Assembly: GCF_005298175.1 (NCBI RefSeq)
Contig: NZ_SZYH01000001.1
Coordinates: forward strand, 558,001 to 622,000
Reading direction: 5' to 3'
DNA: 64,000 nt
Origin: Marinobacter panjinensis
GTDB lineage: Bacteria; Pseudomonadota; Gammaproteobacteria; Pseudomonadales; Oleiphilaceae
A program made the translations under genes and the position numbers. This document shows, one piece after another, positions 45,700 to 54,233 of the stretch. The first letter of the stretch is position 1. Every line of letters starts with the position of its first letter. The notes below the pieces were generated by a model. It was not told where the DNA came from, did not search any database, and saw nothing but the letters and a program-made list of their open reading frames with translations.

Positions 45700-46961
45700 G
45701 TAACGAACGTCAACGTATTGCCGTTATTGGCGCTGGTGTATCGGGGTTGACCACAGCCTGGCTGCTATCGGAAAAGTACCATGTAGAACTGTTTGAGGCC
45801 GGAGACTACGCCGGCGGTCATACCAACACAGAATCGGTGACGGCCGGCGGACGAGAGTGGCCGGTCAACACTGGGTTTATAGTCTTCAATGACTGGACCT
45901 ACCCCAATTTTATCAGGCTGATGGACCGGCTGGGGGTTGAATCCGAAGTCAGCGACATGAGCTTCAGTGTTGACTGTCACTCGTCTGGCCTGCAGTACAA
46001 CGGCACCAGCCTGAATACGCTGTTTGCGCAACGCAGCAACCTGCTGAATCTGCCATTCCTCCGTATGATCCGGGAGATTCTGAGATTCAACAGGGAGTCC
46101 CGCGCAGACCTGGCAGAAGGCAACATCGGGGACGAAGAAAGCCTTGGGGAATACCTCAACCGTAACGGCTACTCCCGGTATTTCCGCAAGTACTACATCG
46201 TTCCCATGGGCGCCGCTATCTGGTCAGCGCCGGAAATTGTGCTGGAACAGTTCCCGATCCGCTTCTTCCTGCAGTTTTTCAACAATCACGGCATGCTGTC
46301 AGTAGACGACCGGCCCACATGGCGGGTTATTTCCGGCGGTTCTGCCCGCTATGTCGAAGCCATGATGGGCCGGCTTGAAAACCACACCCACCTGAACAGC
46401 CCGGTGACCGCTGTGTTACGTCAGCAGGACAAGGTGCTGCTGACCGTGAACGATGAGCAACAGGAATTTGACCAGGTGGTGTTTGCCTGTCACAGCGACC
46501 AGGCACTGAAAATGATCAAGGACCCCACCGCCAAAGAACTGGAAATCCTGGGGGCCATTACCTACCAGAGCAATGACGTGGTGCTTCATACTGACAGCAC
46601 GGTACTTCCCTCGAACCGGCGCGCCTGGGCAGCCTGGAACTACTTTATCCCCCAACACAGTACCGAGCCGGTTTCCGTTACTTACAACATGAATGTGCTG
46701 CAGAACTTTCACCATGCCCCGGAAACCTTCTGCGTCACTCTCAACCGCAGCGCTGATATTGCTCCGGATCGCATTATCAAACGGTTCGACTACGCCCATC
46801 CGGTGTTTACCCTGCAAGCCGTTGCCGCCCAGAAACGTTATGATGAAATCGGCGGCCACAATCGCAGCCATTTCTGCGGCGCTTATTGGTTCAACGGCTT
46901 TCATGAAGACGGCGTGTGCAGCGCATTGCGAGTCACCAGCGCCCTGGGAGTGGAGTTGTAA
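45696..46961 (+). CDS. FAD-dependent amine-oxidase-like oxidoreductase
   Basis: 421 residues. FAD motif AVIGAGVSGLTTAWLLSE with EAGDYAGGHTNT as second contact, and the C-terminal CGAYWFNGFHEDGVCSALRV. It belongs to a group that travels with DUF1365 and cyclopropane synthase genes in ChrR-sigma E-type lipid clusters; relatives in Rhodobacter are implicated in furan fatty acid formation. It overlaps the SDR stop (ATGA) and is 2 bases from the DUF1365 start. Confidence 0.88.
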   Translation: MSNERQRIAVIGAGVSGLTTAWLLSEKYHVELFEAGDYAGGHTNTESVTAGGREWPVNTGFIVFNDWTYPNFIRLMDRLGVESEVSDMSFSVDCHSSGLQYNGTSLNTLFAQRSNLLNLPFLRMIREILRFNRESRADLAEGNIGDEESLGEYLNRNGYSRYFRKYYIVPMGAAIWSAPEIVLEQFPIRFFLQFFNNHGMLSVDDRPTWRVISGGSARYVEAMMGRLENHTHLNSPVTAVLRQQDKVLLTVNDEQQEFDQVVFACHSDQALKMIKDPTAKELEILGAITYQSNDVVLHTDSTVLPSNRRAWAAWNYFIPQHSTEPVSVTYNMNVLQNFHHAPETFCVTLNRSADIAPDRIIKRFDYAHPVFTLQAVAAQKRYDEIGGHNRSHFCGAYWFNGFHEDGVCSALRVTSALGVEL

Positions 46962-46963
46962 CC

Positions 46964-47887
46964 GTGAATGCTGCCGTGCAAGACACGTTGATAGGCGATC
47001 GCCTTCACAGCCAGTGGCTGGAGGGCACCATCCGCCATCGACGCATGGCGCCTGTGCGCCATGAGTTCAGTTACAGCACCGGCATGCTGGCACTGGATTT
47101 GCGGGAGTGGCACTCAGTGACTGACATAAGCCGTCTGTTTTCGCTGGAAAAGTTCAACTGGCTTTCGCTTCGGCGGCAGGACTACTTTCAGCCCGAGAAA
47201 GACAACCTGTTGCAGTCCGTGACGAATCAGGTGCAGAGCGCGACAGGCTGGAAACCGGATGGCCCGGTAGAGTTGATTACCCACCCCCGCTATTTCGGTT
47301 ATGTGTTTAACCCGGTCAGCTTCTACTTCTGCTACAACGCCGGTGACAGGCCTGACAATGGCGCAGTACCAAGGGTAATTCTGGCCCAGATTACCAACAC
47401 CCCCTGGAAAGACCGACACGTGTACTGCCTGGAAAGCACCGGGGCGGAGCCTACCAGTGCCGGCTGGCGCACGGAGCGTTTCGGGTTCGGCAAACGTTTC
47501 CATGTATCCCCGTTCAATCCCATGGACCAGCATTACCAATGGACCTTCAGTTTCCGGGGTCCTGAAGTGCGCATTCATATGAATGTATTTCAGGACGACC
47601 GTAAACATTTTGATGCCACTCTGGTGGTCCGACGCACCCCCCTGGATCGTAAACAACTTCACAGAAGCCTCAGGCAGTTTCCCGTCGAAGCGCTGAAGGT
47701 GGTGGGTGGAATCTACTGGCACGCACTGAAGCTGAAACTCAAGGGCGTGCCCTTTTTCACCCACCCGGACAAGCTTCCGGAAAGCGACCCTGCCCACAGG
47801 CTCGGAAGCACCGATTCAGGCCTTGATGTTACCAGGGCCGCCGACCGAACTAAGACAACCGGAAAGGTAAGCTCATGGAGAACCTGA
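46964..47887 (+). CDS. DUF1365 domain protein
   Basis: About 307 residues from GTG 46964; the longer frame at 46916 lies inside the previous gene. Signatures: GTIRHRRMAPVRHEFSYSTG, LITHPRYFGYVFNPVSFYFC, and FHVSPFNPMDQHYQWTF. DUF1365 proteins occur beside FAD oxidoreductases and cyclopropane synthases; biochemical function is unproven. Its end overlaps the cfa start by 13 bases. Confidence 0.88.
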   Translation: MNAAVQDTLIGDRLHSQWLEGTIRHRRMAPVRHEFSYSTGMLALDLREWHSVTDISRLFSLEKFNWLSLRRQDYFQPEKDNLLQSVTNQVQSATGWKPDGPVELITHPRYFGYVFNPVSFYFCYNAGDRPDNGAVPRVILAQITNTPWKDRHVYCLESTGAEPTSAGWRTERFGFGKRFHVSPFNPMDQHYQWTFSFRGPEVRIHMNVFQDDRKHFDATLVVRRTPLDRKQLHRSLRQFPVEALKVVGGIYWHALKLKLKGVPFFTHPDKLPESDPAHRLGSTDSGLDVTRAADRTKTTGKVSSWRT

Positions 47888-49146
47888 ACACCTCACTTGA
47901 ATCCACAGGCGCCGAAAGGCATGCCCCCCTGACCAGCCGTGTGGCACGGCACCTGGTCTGCCAGCAATTGTCACTGCTGGAAGACGGCGCCCTGACCATT
48001 CGTGAGGCCGGCCAGCAGACCCTGAGTTTTGGCGATGGCGACATCCGCTTTGCGCCAGCAGAACTGGTTATCCATGACAGCAGTACCTGGAAGGACCTGC
48101 TTACCGGCGGGAGTATTGGTGCAGCAGAATCCTATGTGGCTGGAGACTGGTCAACACCGGACCTGGTGGCGCTGTTGCGTTTCTTCACCCGCAACGTGGA
48201 CCGCATGAACGAATTTGAAGACAGATTCAGCTGGATCACCAAGCCGGCGCTAAAAGGCTTGCACTGGCTGAACCGGAACACCAAAGAGGGTTCCCGCAAT
48301 AACATCAGTGCCCACTACGACCTGGGTAACGACCTGTTTGAAACCTTTCTCGACCCCACCATGATGTACTCGTCGGCTATCTACCCGCGCCCTGAGGCAA
48401 CCCTGGAGGAGGCAGCCGTACACAAACTCGATACCATCTGCCGCAAGCTTGACCTTCACCCCGGCGATCGTGTGATGGAAATCGGAACTGGCTGGGGCGG
48501 CTTTGCGGTACATGCTGCCAGGCACTTCGGCTGCCATGTGACCACCACCACAATTTCATCCGAACAGCTTGAGCTGACGCGAGAAAAGGTGAAGGCCGAG
48601 GGCCTCGAGGACAGAATCACCCTGCTGTTTGATGACTACCGGGACCTGGAAGGCCAGTTTGACAAGCTGGTGTCCATCGAGATGATTGAAGCGGTCGGCC
48701 CACAGTTCCTGGACAGCTATTTTTCCCAGATCAGCCGGTTACTGAAACCCGAGGGATTGGCACTGGTCCAGGCCATCACTATGCCCGAGCAGCGCTATCG
48801 CCGGGCACTGAAAAATGTTGATTTTATTCAGCGGTTCATCTTCCCGGGGAGTTTTATCCCCTCATTCGGCGCCATTCTGGGCTCTGTTCGTAGCGGGTCC
48901 GACCTGGTGATGACCCATGCCGAGGATATCGGGTTTCACTACGCCCGCACCCTGCACGACTGGTGCGAGCGATTCATGACAAACCGCGAAAAGCTTGAGG
49001 GCCAGGGATACGATGAAGCCTTTCGCAGGCTCTGGCATTTTTACTTTGCCTACTGCGAGGCCGGATTCAGCGAACGGGCCATTGGCGTGTCGCAAATAGT
49101 GTTCGCCAAGCCGGGCAACAAACGCGCGAATATCCTCAGCGTATGA
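47875..49146 (+). CDS. cfa: Cyclopropane-fatty-acyl-phospholipid synthase family methyltransferase
   Basis: 423 residues. SAM motif VMEIGTGWGGFAVHAARHFG, TTTTISSEQLE, and the substrate-domain patterns NNISAHYDLGNDLFETFLDPTMMYSSAIY and QRFIFPGS. Cfa methylates or cyclopropanates double bonds of membrane acyl chains using SAM. Together with the upstream desaturase and FAD enzyme it may make a special cyclopropane, methylated or furan fatty acid. Confidence 0.93.
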   Translation: MENLNTSLESTGAERHAPLTSRVARHLVCQQLSLLEDGALTIREAGQQTLSFGDGDIRFAPAELVIHDSSTWKDLLTGGSIGAAESYVAGDWSTPDLVALLRFFTRNVDRMNEFEDRFSWITKPALKGLHWLNRNTKEGSRNNISAHYDLGNDLFETFLDPTMMYSSAIYPRPEATLEEAAVHKLDTICRKLDLHPGDRVMEIGTGWGGFAVHAARHFGCHVTTTTISSEQLELTREKVKAEGLEDRITLLFDDYRDLEGQFDKLVSIEMIEAVGPQFLDSYFSQISRLLKPEGLALVQAITMPEQRYRRALKNVDFIQRFIFPGSFIPSFGAILGSVRSGSDLVMTHAEDIGFHYARTLHDWCERFMTNREKLEGQGYDEAFRRLWHFYFAYCEAGFSERAIGVSQIVFAKPGNKRANILSV

Positions 49147-49664
49147 TTCAGTCAGATACCGTCCGCAACACCATCAATTTCGTTCTGTTCCAGGTGGGTT
49201 GGTTCATTTGTGTTCTCTACCCGGGCCTTTCGGCGGCCGGCTTCGTGGTGTTGCTGGTAGCTTTTCATCTTGCCTTTATCAGCAGGCACCGCCTCGCCGA
49301 ATTGCAGTTTATCGGCGCCGGCGCCGTCCTTGGCGGCCTGCTTGATGGCATCTGGTTCCAGACCGGTATCCTCGATGACGGTACCGGCAGTGTTGAACTC
49401 ACGCCGGTATGGCTGGTGGGTATCTGGGCCATATTCATGACCACCCTCTCCCACTCCCTGTCCTGGATCAGCAGCAGGGCCTGGCTGCCGTTTGTGTGTG
49501 CTCCGGTTGCAGGTCCATTCGCCTACTGGTCCGCAAGCAAACTGGGTGCGGTAGAACTTCCCGATCTGACCCTGTCACTGCTGGCACTGGCTGCCGGCTG
49601 GCTGGTGGTGTTTCCGGCCCTGCTTTACCTGCGTAAGGTCCTCTACCCGGAGCTGGCCCGATGA
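49143..49664 (+). CDS. DUF2878 membrane protein
   Basis: 173 residues with five hydrophobic helices: TINFVLFQVGWFICVLYP, FVVLLVAFHLAFI, GAVLGGLLDGIWF, VGIWAIFMTTLSHSLSW and LALAAGWLVVFPALLYL. It matches DUF2878, which commonly follows cfa in this type of cluster. It starts with ATGA overlap with cfa and ends with ATGA overlap with the next gene. Function unknown. Confidence 0.82.
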   Translation: MIQSDTVRNTINFVLFQVGWFICVLYPGLSAAGFVVLLVAFHLAFISRHRLAELQFIGAGAVLGGLLDGIWFQTGILDDGTGSVELTPVWLVGIWAIFMTTLSHSLSWISSRAWLPFVCAPVAGPFAYWSASKLGAVELPDLTLSLLALAAGWLVVFPALLYLRKVLYPELAR

Positions 49665-50395
49665 AACGAATGGTAGTGTTTTTCGCTTTCTCCCTGCCGG
49701 TGCTCACCACCATGGCGGCGGAAGTACGCTTCACCGGTGAAGCCACGGCGAAAAGCGATGACAAGGTAATCTATGAAGAGCGCCATCTTGTGGAAGGCGA
49801 GTGTTCAGACGGCCTGTTCTACCCCGCTACTCAAACCGTTACTTACGTTCGCGCCGGCGGCAATGAATTCGCCAGCAAGACACTTTCCTACGATGAGTCG
49901 CAATTGCGCCCCACCGTTGACTTCCGGCAGCCGGAATTCAACGAAGCCATGGACATCACCAATCCGAACGATGATGAACTGACGATCGAATGGCGCACGC
50001 CAGACGGGAACACGGAAAGCTTCTCGGTAGAGGTTACCGACACCCTGGTGGCGGATGCGGGCTTTGACCATCTGGTCCGACAGAACTGGGCGGCTGTTAC
50101 GTCCGGCGACAGTGTGGAATTTGATTTCCTGGCGCCTACCCGCGGCAAGGCCTACGGCTTTGTTCTCGAGCCCGCAGGCGACAACCGGATTGATGCCGCG
50201 TACACAGTGCGGATAAAGCCTTCCGGTGTCATTCTCGGTTTCCTGGTGGACCCGATTCTGCTGGGCTACAACGAAGAAGGCATGCTGACGGACTACATAG
50301 GCCTGACCAATATCCGCAAGGACAGGGACACCAATTACACCGCCCATATCCGTTATACCGTGGAAACCACCCCGGATTGTGAACTGACCCGCTGA
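49661..50395 (+). CDS. Secreted protein of unknown function, end of lipid operon
   Basis: 244 residues with a Sec signal peptide ([16 protein letters not shown]), then a beta-rich periplasmic domain ([24 protein letters not shown]) ending [20 protein letters not shown]. It overlaps DUF2878 by ATGA. Its place at the end of the operon suggests a lipid-binding or trafficking role, but no motif proves it. Confidence 0.65.
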   Translation: MKRMVVFFAFSLPVLTTMAAEVRFTGEATAKSDDKVIYEERHLVEGECSDGLFYPATQTVTYVRAGGNEFASKTLSYDESQLRPTVDFRQPEFNEAMDITNPNDDELTIEWRTPDGNTESFSVEVTDTLVADAGFDHLVRQNWAAVTSGDSVEFDFLAPTRGKAYGFVLEPAGDNRIDAAYTVRIKPSGVILGFLVDPILLGYNEEGMLTDYIGLTNIRKDRDTNYTAHIRYTVETTPDCELTR

Positions 50396-50483
50396 ATCCG
50401 TCCTCACAGCCAACGCAGACACCCCGGCCTGTTATGATAGACTTTCTGTTTTCCGCCACAGCTACAACAGAGAGCCTTCACAG

Positions 50484-51296
50484 ATGATGTTTGTCTCCTT
50501 CAACGTCAACAGTATTCGCACCCGACTGCACCAGCTTGAGGCCGTCATCAGGGATCTCAACCCGGATTTCATCGGCCTGCAGGAAACCAAGGTGACTGAC
50601 GAAGATTTCCCGGTGGAGGCTATCCGTAACTTGGGCTACCACGTTCACTTTCATGGTCAGAAAACACATTACGGCGTTGCCCTGCTTTCGCGTCAGGAGC
50701 CAGACAGTGTTCAGAAAGGCTACCCGTGGGATGGCGAGGATTCCCAGCGGCGGCTGATTACCGGCCACTTCACCGTAGACGGCCATAAGCTGACCGTGAT
50801 TAACGGCTACTTCCCCCAGGGTGAAAGCCGGGATCACCCGGTGAAGTTCCCGGCCAAAGAGAAGTTCTACGCCGACCTGATGCGCTACCTCGACGAACTC
50901 AAGGCGACCGGCAACGAGATTGTGCTCATGGGTGACATGAATATTTCCCCCACCGACCTGGATATTGGCATCGGTGCCGACAACGCCAGGCGCTGGCTAC
51001 GTACAGGGAAATGCAGCTTCCTTCCGGAAGAGCGGGAATGGCTGGGACAGGTGGAAAGCCTTGGCTTTACCGATGTATTCCGCCATCTGCATCCGGAGGA
51101 ATCAGACACCTTCAGCTGGTTCGATTATCGCAGCAAAGGGTTTGAACGGGACCCGCGCCGGGGGCTGAGGATTGATCTGGTCATGGCCAGTGACAACCTG
51201 CTACCAAAGGCAAAGGAAGCCGGGGTAAGCTACGACATTCGTGCCATGGAGCGGCCCTCGGACCATTGTCCGGTGTGGGCCAGCTTCGACATCTGA
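50484..51296 (+). CDS. xthA: Exodeoxyribonuclease III family protein
   Basis: 270 residues of the exo/endonuclease/phosphatase fold: FNVNSIRTR, the metal-binding Glu in [28 protein letters not shown], and the catalytic LRIDLVMAS, then [13 protein letters not shown]. It cuts DNA at abasic sites and degrades 3' ends in repair. A second Met codon directly follows the first. Confidence 0.92.
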   Translation: MMFVSFNVNSIRTRLHQLEAVIRDLNPDFIGLQETKVTDEDFPVEAIRNLGYHVHFHGQKTHYGVALLSRQEPDSVQKGYPWDGEDSQRRLITGHFTVDGHKLTVINGYFPQGESRDHPVKFPAKEKFYADLMRYLDELKATGNEIVLMGDMNISPTDLDIGIGADNARRWLRTGKCSFLPEEREWLGQVESLGFTDVFRHLHPEESDTFSWFDYRSKGFERDPRRGLRIDLVMASDNLLPKAKEAGVSYDIRAMERPSDHCPVWASFDI

Positions 51297-51315
51297 CCCC
51301 CTTCCAGGCCGCGCC

Positions 51316-51945
51316 ATGAAAAAAATCAAAACCCGCGACCGAATTCTGGAGGCCAGCCTGATGCTGTTCAACAGCACCGGCGAACCCAACGTCACGACCC
51401 TGCTGATTTCTGACGAACTGGATATCTCCCCCGGTAACCTCTATTACCATTTCAAGAGCAAGGGGGACATCGTCGGGGAGTTATTTGCCAGTTACGAGCA
51501 CGAGATGCTCGACCTGTTGGCGGTGCCTGCGGACGCCGATATCAGCCTGGACCAACAGAGTTTTTTCCTGCACCTGCTGTTTGAAACCGTCGCCCGCTAC
51601 CGTTTCCTGTACCAGGACCTGGTGAACGTGTTGTCGCGTTACGAACAGCTGCAGACGCGTTTCCGCCGCATACTCAAGAAGAAAACCAGCGGTTTCAGGA
51701 CGATCTGTGAGAGCTTTCGGCGCCAGGGCATCATGGAGATCACCGACGGAGAACTGGAGGCCCTCTGCGACCAGTTGACCCTGACAGCCTGTTACTGGAG
51801 CAGCTTTGACAGCCTGTCGCACCTGGAAGACCGGGAGTCCATGGATCCCGGCCGAGGCGTTTACCAGATGATGTACTTGCTGTTGCCCTACCTGAGGTCT
51901 GAGGAAAAAGAGCAGATCTATCTGATGAGCCGGGATTATCTATGA
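51316..51945 (+). CDS. TetR-family transcriptional regulator
   Basis: 209 residues from the ATG at 51316; the longer frame at 51241 lies in xthA. N-terminal helix-turn-helix: TRDRILEASLMLFN, ITLLI-type core ISDELDISPGNLYYHFKSKGDIVGELF. The C-terminal ligand domain is helical. It is convergent with the phasin-like gene; in related bacteria such regulators sit beside polyhydroxyalkanoate phasin genes, so PHA control is possible but unproven. Confidence 0.85.
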   Translation: MKKIKTRDRILEASLMLFNSTGEPNVTTLLISDELDISPGNLYYHFKSKGDIVGELFASYEHEMLDLLAVPADADISLDQQSFFLHLLFETVARYRFLYQDLVNVLSRYEQLQTRFRRILKKKTSGFRTICESFRRQGIMEITDGELEALCDQLTLTACYWSSFDSLSHLEDRESMDPGRGVYQMMYLLLPYLRSEEKEQIYLMSRDYL

Positions 51946-51982
51946 GCGTGAATCCCGGAGCTCCAGCACCAACGATGGCGGA

Positions 51983-52402
51983 TCATTCCTCCTCGGAACG
52001 GTCCTCGGTTTGTTCACGTAACCGGACAAGTTCGGCTTCGAGCGCCTGTATCCGGCGCTCCAGAGCGTCTATGTCCTCGCGGCGGTGAATACCCAGGCGG
52101 CGCAACGCCCCGGACACCCGCTCGTCAAACAGGTGCTCGAGTCTGTCCCAGGTACCTGTGGCCCTGTCCCGCACATCACCCACGCGATCCTCCACCGACC
52201 GAACGTGTTTCTCGACAACACCGCGGGTCTTGCTTTCCAGCTGTTCGCCTTCCTGGACCAGGCGCTCGAAAAACTTGCCGGCATCCTCTTCTGCCTTGGT
52301 GTAGGCTCCCAGCCCGGCAAGCCAGATCTGCCTTGCAGACCCCTTGATCTTACCCGCCAGCTGTTCGTCGTTTTCCGGCTTGTTTTCGTTTTCGTCAGAC
52401 AT
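51983..52402 (-). CDS. Phasin-family (PhaI/PhaF-like) protein
   Basis: About 139 residues from the Met at 52402. Core: GSARQIWLAGLGAYTKAEEDAGKFFERLVQEGEQLE, typical of PhaI/PhaF phasins that coat polyhydroxyalkanoate granules, then a coiled-coil DRVGDVRDRATGTWDRLEHLFDERVSGALRRLG and leucine-zipper tail. No PHA synthase gene is in this window, so storage use is inference. Confidence 0.85.
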   Translation of the reverse strand: MSDENENKPENDEQLAGKIKGSARQIWLAGLGAYTKAEEDAGKFFERLVQEGEQLESKTRGVVEKHVRSVEDRVGDVRDRATGTWDRLEHLFDERVSGALRRLGIHRREDIDALERRIQALEAELVRLREQTEDRSEEE

Positions 52403-52793
52403 GCAAAACCTCGGAGGATATAAACGCTCTGTTACCATTGATTGTATTACAGCAGGCCCCGAATTTCAGTCAGCAACCGCAAATCTTCCCCAACGGCCTT
52501 TTGCCACTTGCCCTGATACCCGCACCACCAACGGCTTTAGTATAAGCACACTTTCTATATGAAAAAATGTGATCAAACGAATCGTTCGGAGGCTTGAAGT
52601 GTTCAAAATATGGTCAATACTTCACTGTACCGGTATCCCTGCTGATGCCGGTTTGTCTGGAAGTCTTTCATGGATACTACTCGCACGCCTCTGCCCGGCC
52701 TCCAGTGCCGGGCTTTTTTATGCCTCAAATTCGTTATATAGTTATTACCTTAAGATATATCTATAGTTCTATTGCTTCTAGAGGATGCACTGC
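52403..52793. other. Intergenic region with orphan terminator, possible small RNA
   Basis: About 390 bases with no supportable gene. Genes to the left run on the minus strand, yet a strong plus-strand terminator lies at 52693-52719. Upstream sequence contains GGA motifs at 52588, 52659 and 52672 and a GTATCC/GGATAC inverted pair (52633-52638 and 52672-52677). No clear promoter was located. Confidence 0.4.
52693..52719 (+). terminator. Strong intrinsic terminator without an upstream gene
   Basis: GCCCGGC, seven-base loop, GCCGGGC, then six T. It lies 75 bases before the YeeE gene and downstream of no plus-strand coding region for about 740 bases, so it ends a short transcript or attenuates the YeeE operon. 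Confidence 0.85.
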
Positions 52794-53234
52794 ATGATTG
52801 AAATCGCGTGGGGACATTTCACCCCATGGTCCGCATTGGCCGGCGGAATCATTATTGGCTTGTCGGCAACTGCGTTCATATTGCTGAATGGGCGAATTGC
52901 CGGTATCAGCGGAATTCTTGGTGGTCTGCTGACGCCGCAGAAGCGTGATGTGCTCTGGCGCGTGGCCTTCCTGGCCGGCATGTTAGCCGCACCCCTGTTG
53001 TGGATGATGATAGCGGAGTTGCCAGCCATCGAGATCAAAGCGAGTTACCCGGCCCTTATCGTGGCGGGTCTGCTGGTGGGCATCGGCACACGCTATGGCT
53101 CCGGCTGTACCAGCGGGCATGGCGTTTGTGGCCTGTCCCGGTTATCCGTACGTTCGCTGACTGCAACCCTGACCTTTATGGCAGCCGGCTTTATTACCGT
53201 TTATATCATCCGCCACCTGATTCAAGGAGCCTGA
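52794..53234 (+). CDS. YeeE/YedE-family sulfur transporter, first half
   Basis: About 146 residues from the ATG at 52794 (an ATG at 52785 is also possible). Four helices; signature GSGCTSGHGVCGLSRLSVRSL holds the conserved Cys that binds thiosulfate in the TsuA-type YeeE transporters. It forms half of a transporter whose second half is the next gene, three bases on. Confidence 0.87.
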   Translation: MIEIAWGHFTPWSALAGGIIIGLSATAFILLNGRIAGISGILGGLLTPQKRDVLWRVAFLAGMLAAPLLWMMIAELPAIEIKASYPALIVAGLLVGIGTRYGSGCTSGHGVCGLSRLSVRSLTATLTFMAAGFITVYIIRHLIQGA

Positions 53235-53237
53235 TTC

Positions 53238-53663
53238 ATGAAATTCAATCTTGCTTCATTCGGTGCCGGCCTCCTGTTTGGCCTGGGCCTGCTTGTCAGT
53301 GGCATGGCCAATCCCGAAAAGGTTCTCGGTTTCCTCGATATTGCCGGGCAATGGGATCCTTCCCTGGCCTTTGTGATGGCTGGCGCCATTCTTGTAGGCC
53401 TGTTCGCCTTTACCGTCGCGAAGAAGCGGACAATGTCCTTCCTCGGCTTCGATATGCGCTTGCCCGCCTCAGACCGTCTCGACAAACGGCTGGTGGTCGG
53501 CAGTGTTCTGTTCGGCGCAGGCTGGGGGCTAGCCGGCTTCTGTCCCGGACCTGGACTGGTAGCGCTGGGAGCCGGTAAAACCGGTGCCCTGGTATTCGTG
53601 GTGGCAATGATCGCTGGTATGGGGTTGTTCGAGGTGGTTGAGAAAAACCGGGCTGCGAAATGA
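53238..53663 (+). CDS. YeeE/YedE-family sulfur transporter, second half
   Basis: 141 residues with four helices, ending in GAGWGLAGFCPGPGLVALGAG with the conserved Cys of the C-terminal YeeE half. Both halves are short separate proteins instead of one ~350-residue chain; they probably assemble in the inner membrane to import thiosulfate or another sulfur compound. GGAGC precedes the ATG. Confidence 0.87.
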   Translation: MKFNLASFGAGLLFGLGLLVSGMANPEKVLGFLDIAGQWDPSLAFVMAGAILVGLFAFTVAKKRTMSFLGFDMRLPASDRLDKRLVVGSVLFGAGWGLAGFCPGPGLVALGAGKTGALVFVVAMIAGMGLFEVVEKNRAAK

Positions 53664-53758
53664 AATCACCCGTTGCCCGCCCCTCACATCCCTCTGACAC
53701 AGGCGGGTTCACTATGGCATTATGCATTGGCTTTTCATGACTGGTTAGAGGATCTTGA

Positions 53759-54190
53759 ATGGACATCAGACGCATTGATGACACGATTTCCGTGGCCCCT
53801 CAGTTGTCGGTAGACGACATTGCCGAGGCTGCAAAGCTGGGTTTCAGAACCCTCGTGGCCAACCGGCCAGACGGAGAGGAAGCTGGGCAACCCGCTATGG
53901 CTGACATCGAAGCCGCTGCTCGTGAAAATGGTATGGAATGGGTTTATCTGCCGGTGGAATCCGGCAATATCCTGAATAATGACGTTGACCGGTTTGATGC
54001 AATGATCCGGGAGGTCGAGAAACCCGTATTGGCTTTCTGTCGCTCGGGAACACGTTGCACGGTTCTCTGGGCACTGAGCTCCGCTCGCTCCAAACCGGCA
54101 CAGGACATTGTCAGCAAAGCCCGCAATGCCGGCTATGATATCGGCGGCCTGGCACCAAGAATGGCCGAGCAGGCACAGAAGAAGTCCTGA
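53759..54190 (+). CDS. DUF442 / TIGR01244 sulfur-linked phosphatase-like protein
   Basis: 143 residues with the tyrosine-phosphatase-like loop FCRSGTRCTVLW near residue 98, preceded by the conserved MDIRRIDDTISVAPQLSVDDI and NRPDGEE. In sulfur-oxidation genomes this domain is fused or adjacent to sulfur dioxygenases (Blh) and sulfur transporters, as here after the split YeeE genes. Confidence 0.85.
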   Translation: MDIRRIDDTISVAPQLSVDDIAEAAKLGFRTLVANRPDGEEAGQPAMADIEAAARENGMEWVYLPVESGNILNNDVDRFDAMIREVEKPVLAFCRSGTRCTVLWALSSARSKPAQDIVSKARNAGYDIGGLAPRMAEQAQKKS

Positions 54191-54233
54191 GTCACCTTTT
54201 GCCCGGACACAAACGCTACCAGGATGCAGCACC

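Noticed and set aside
52569..52766. Short plus-strand open frame in the region before the YeeE gene
   Set aside because: It runs through a strong terminator hairpin and has no ribosome site or coding character.
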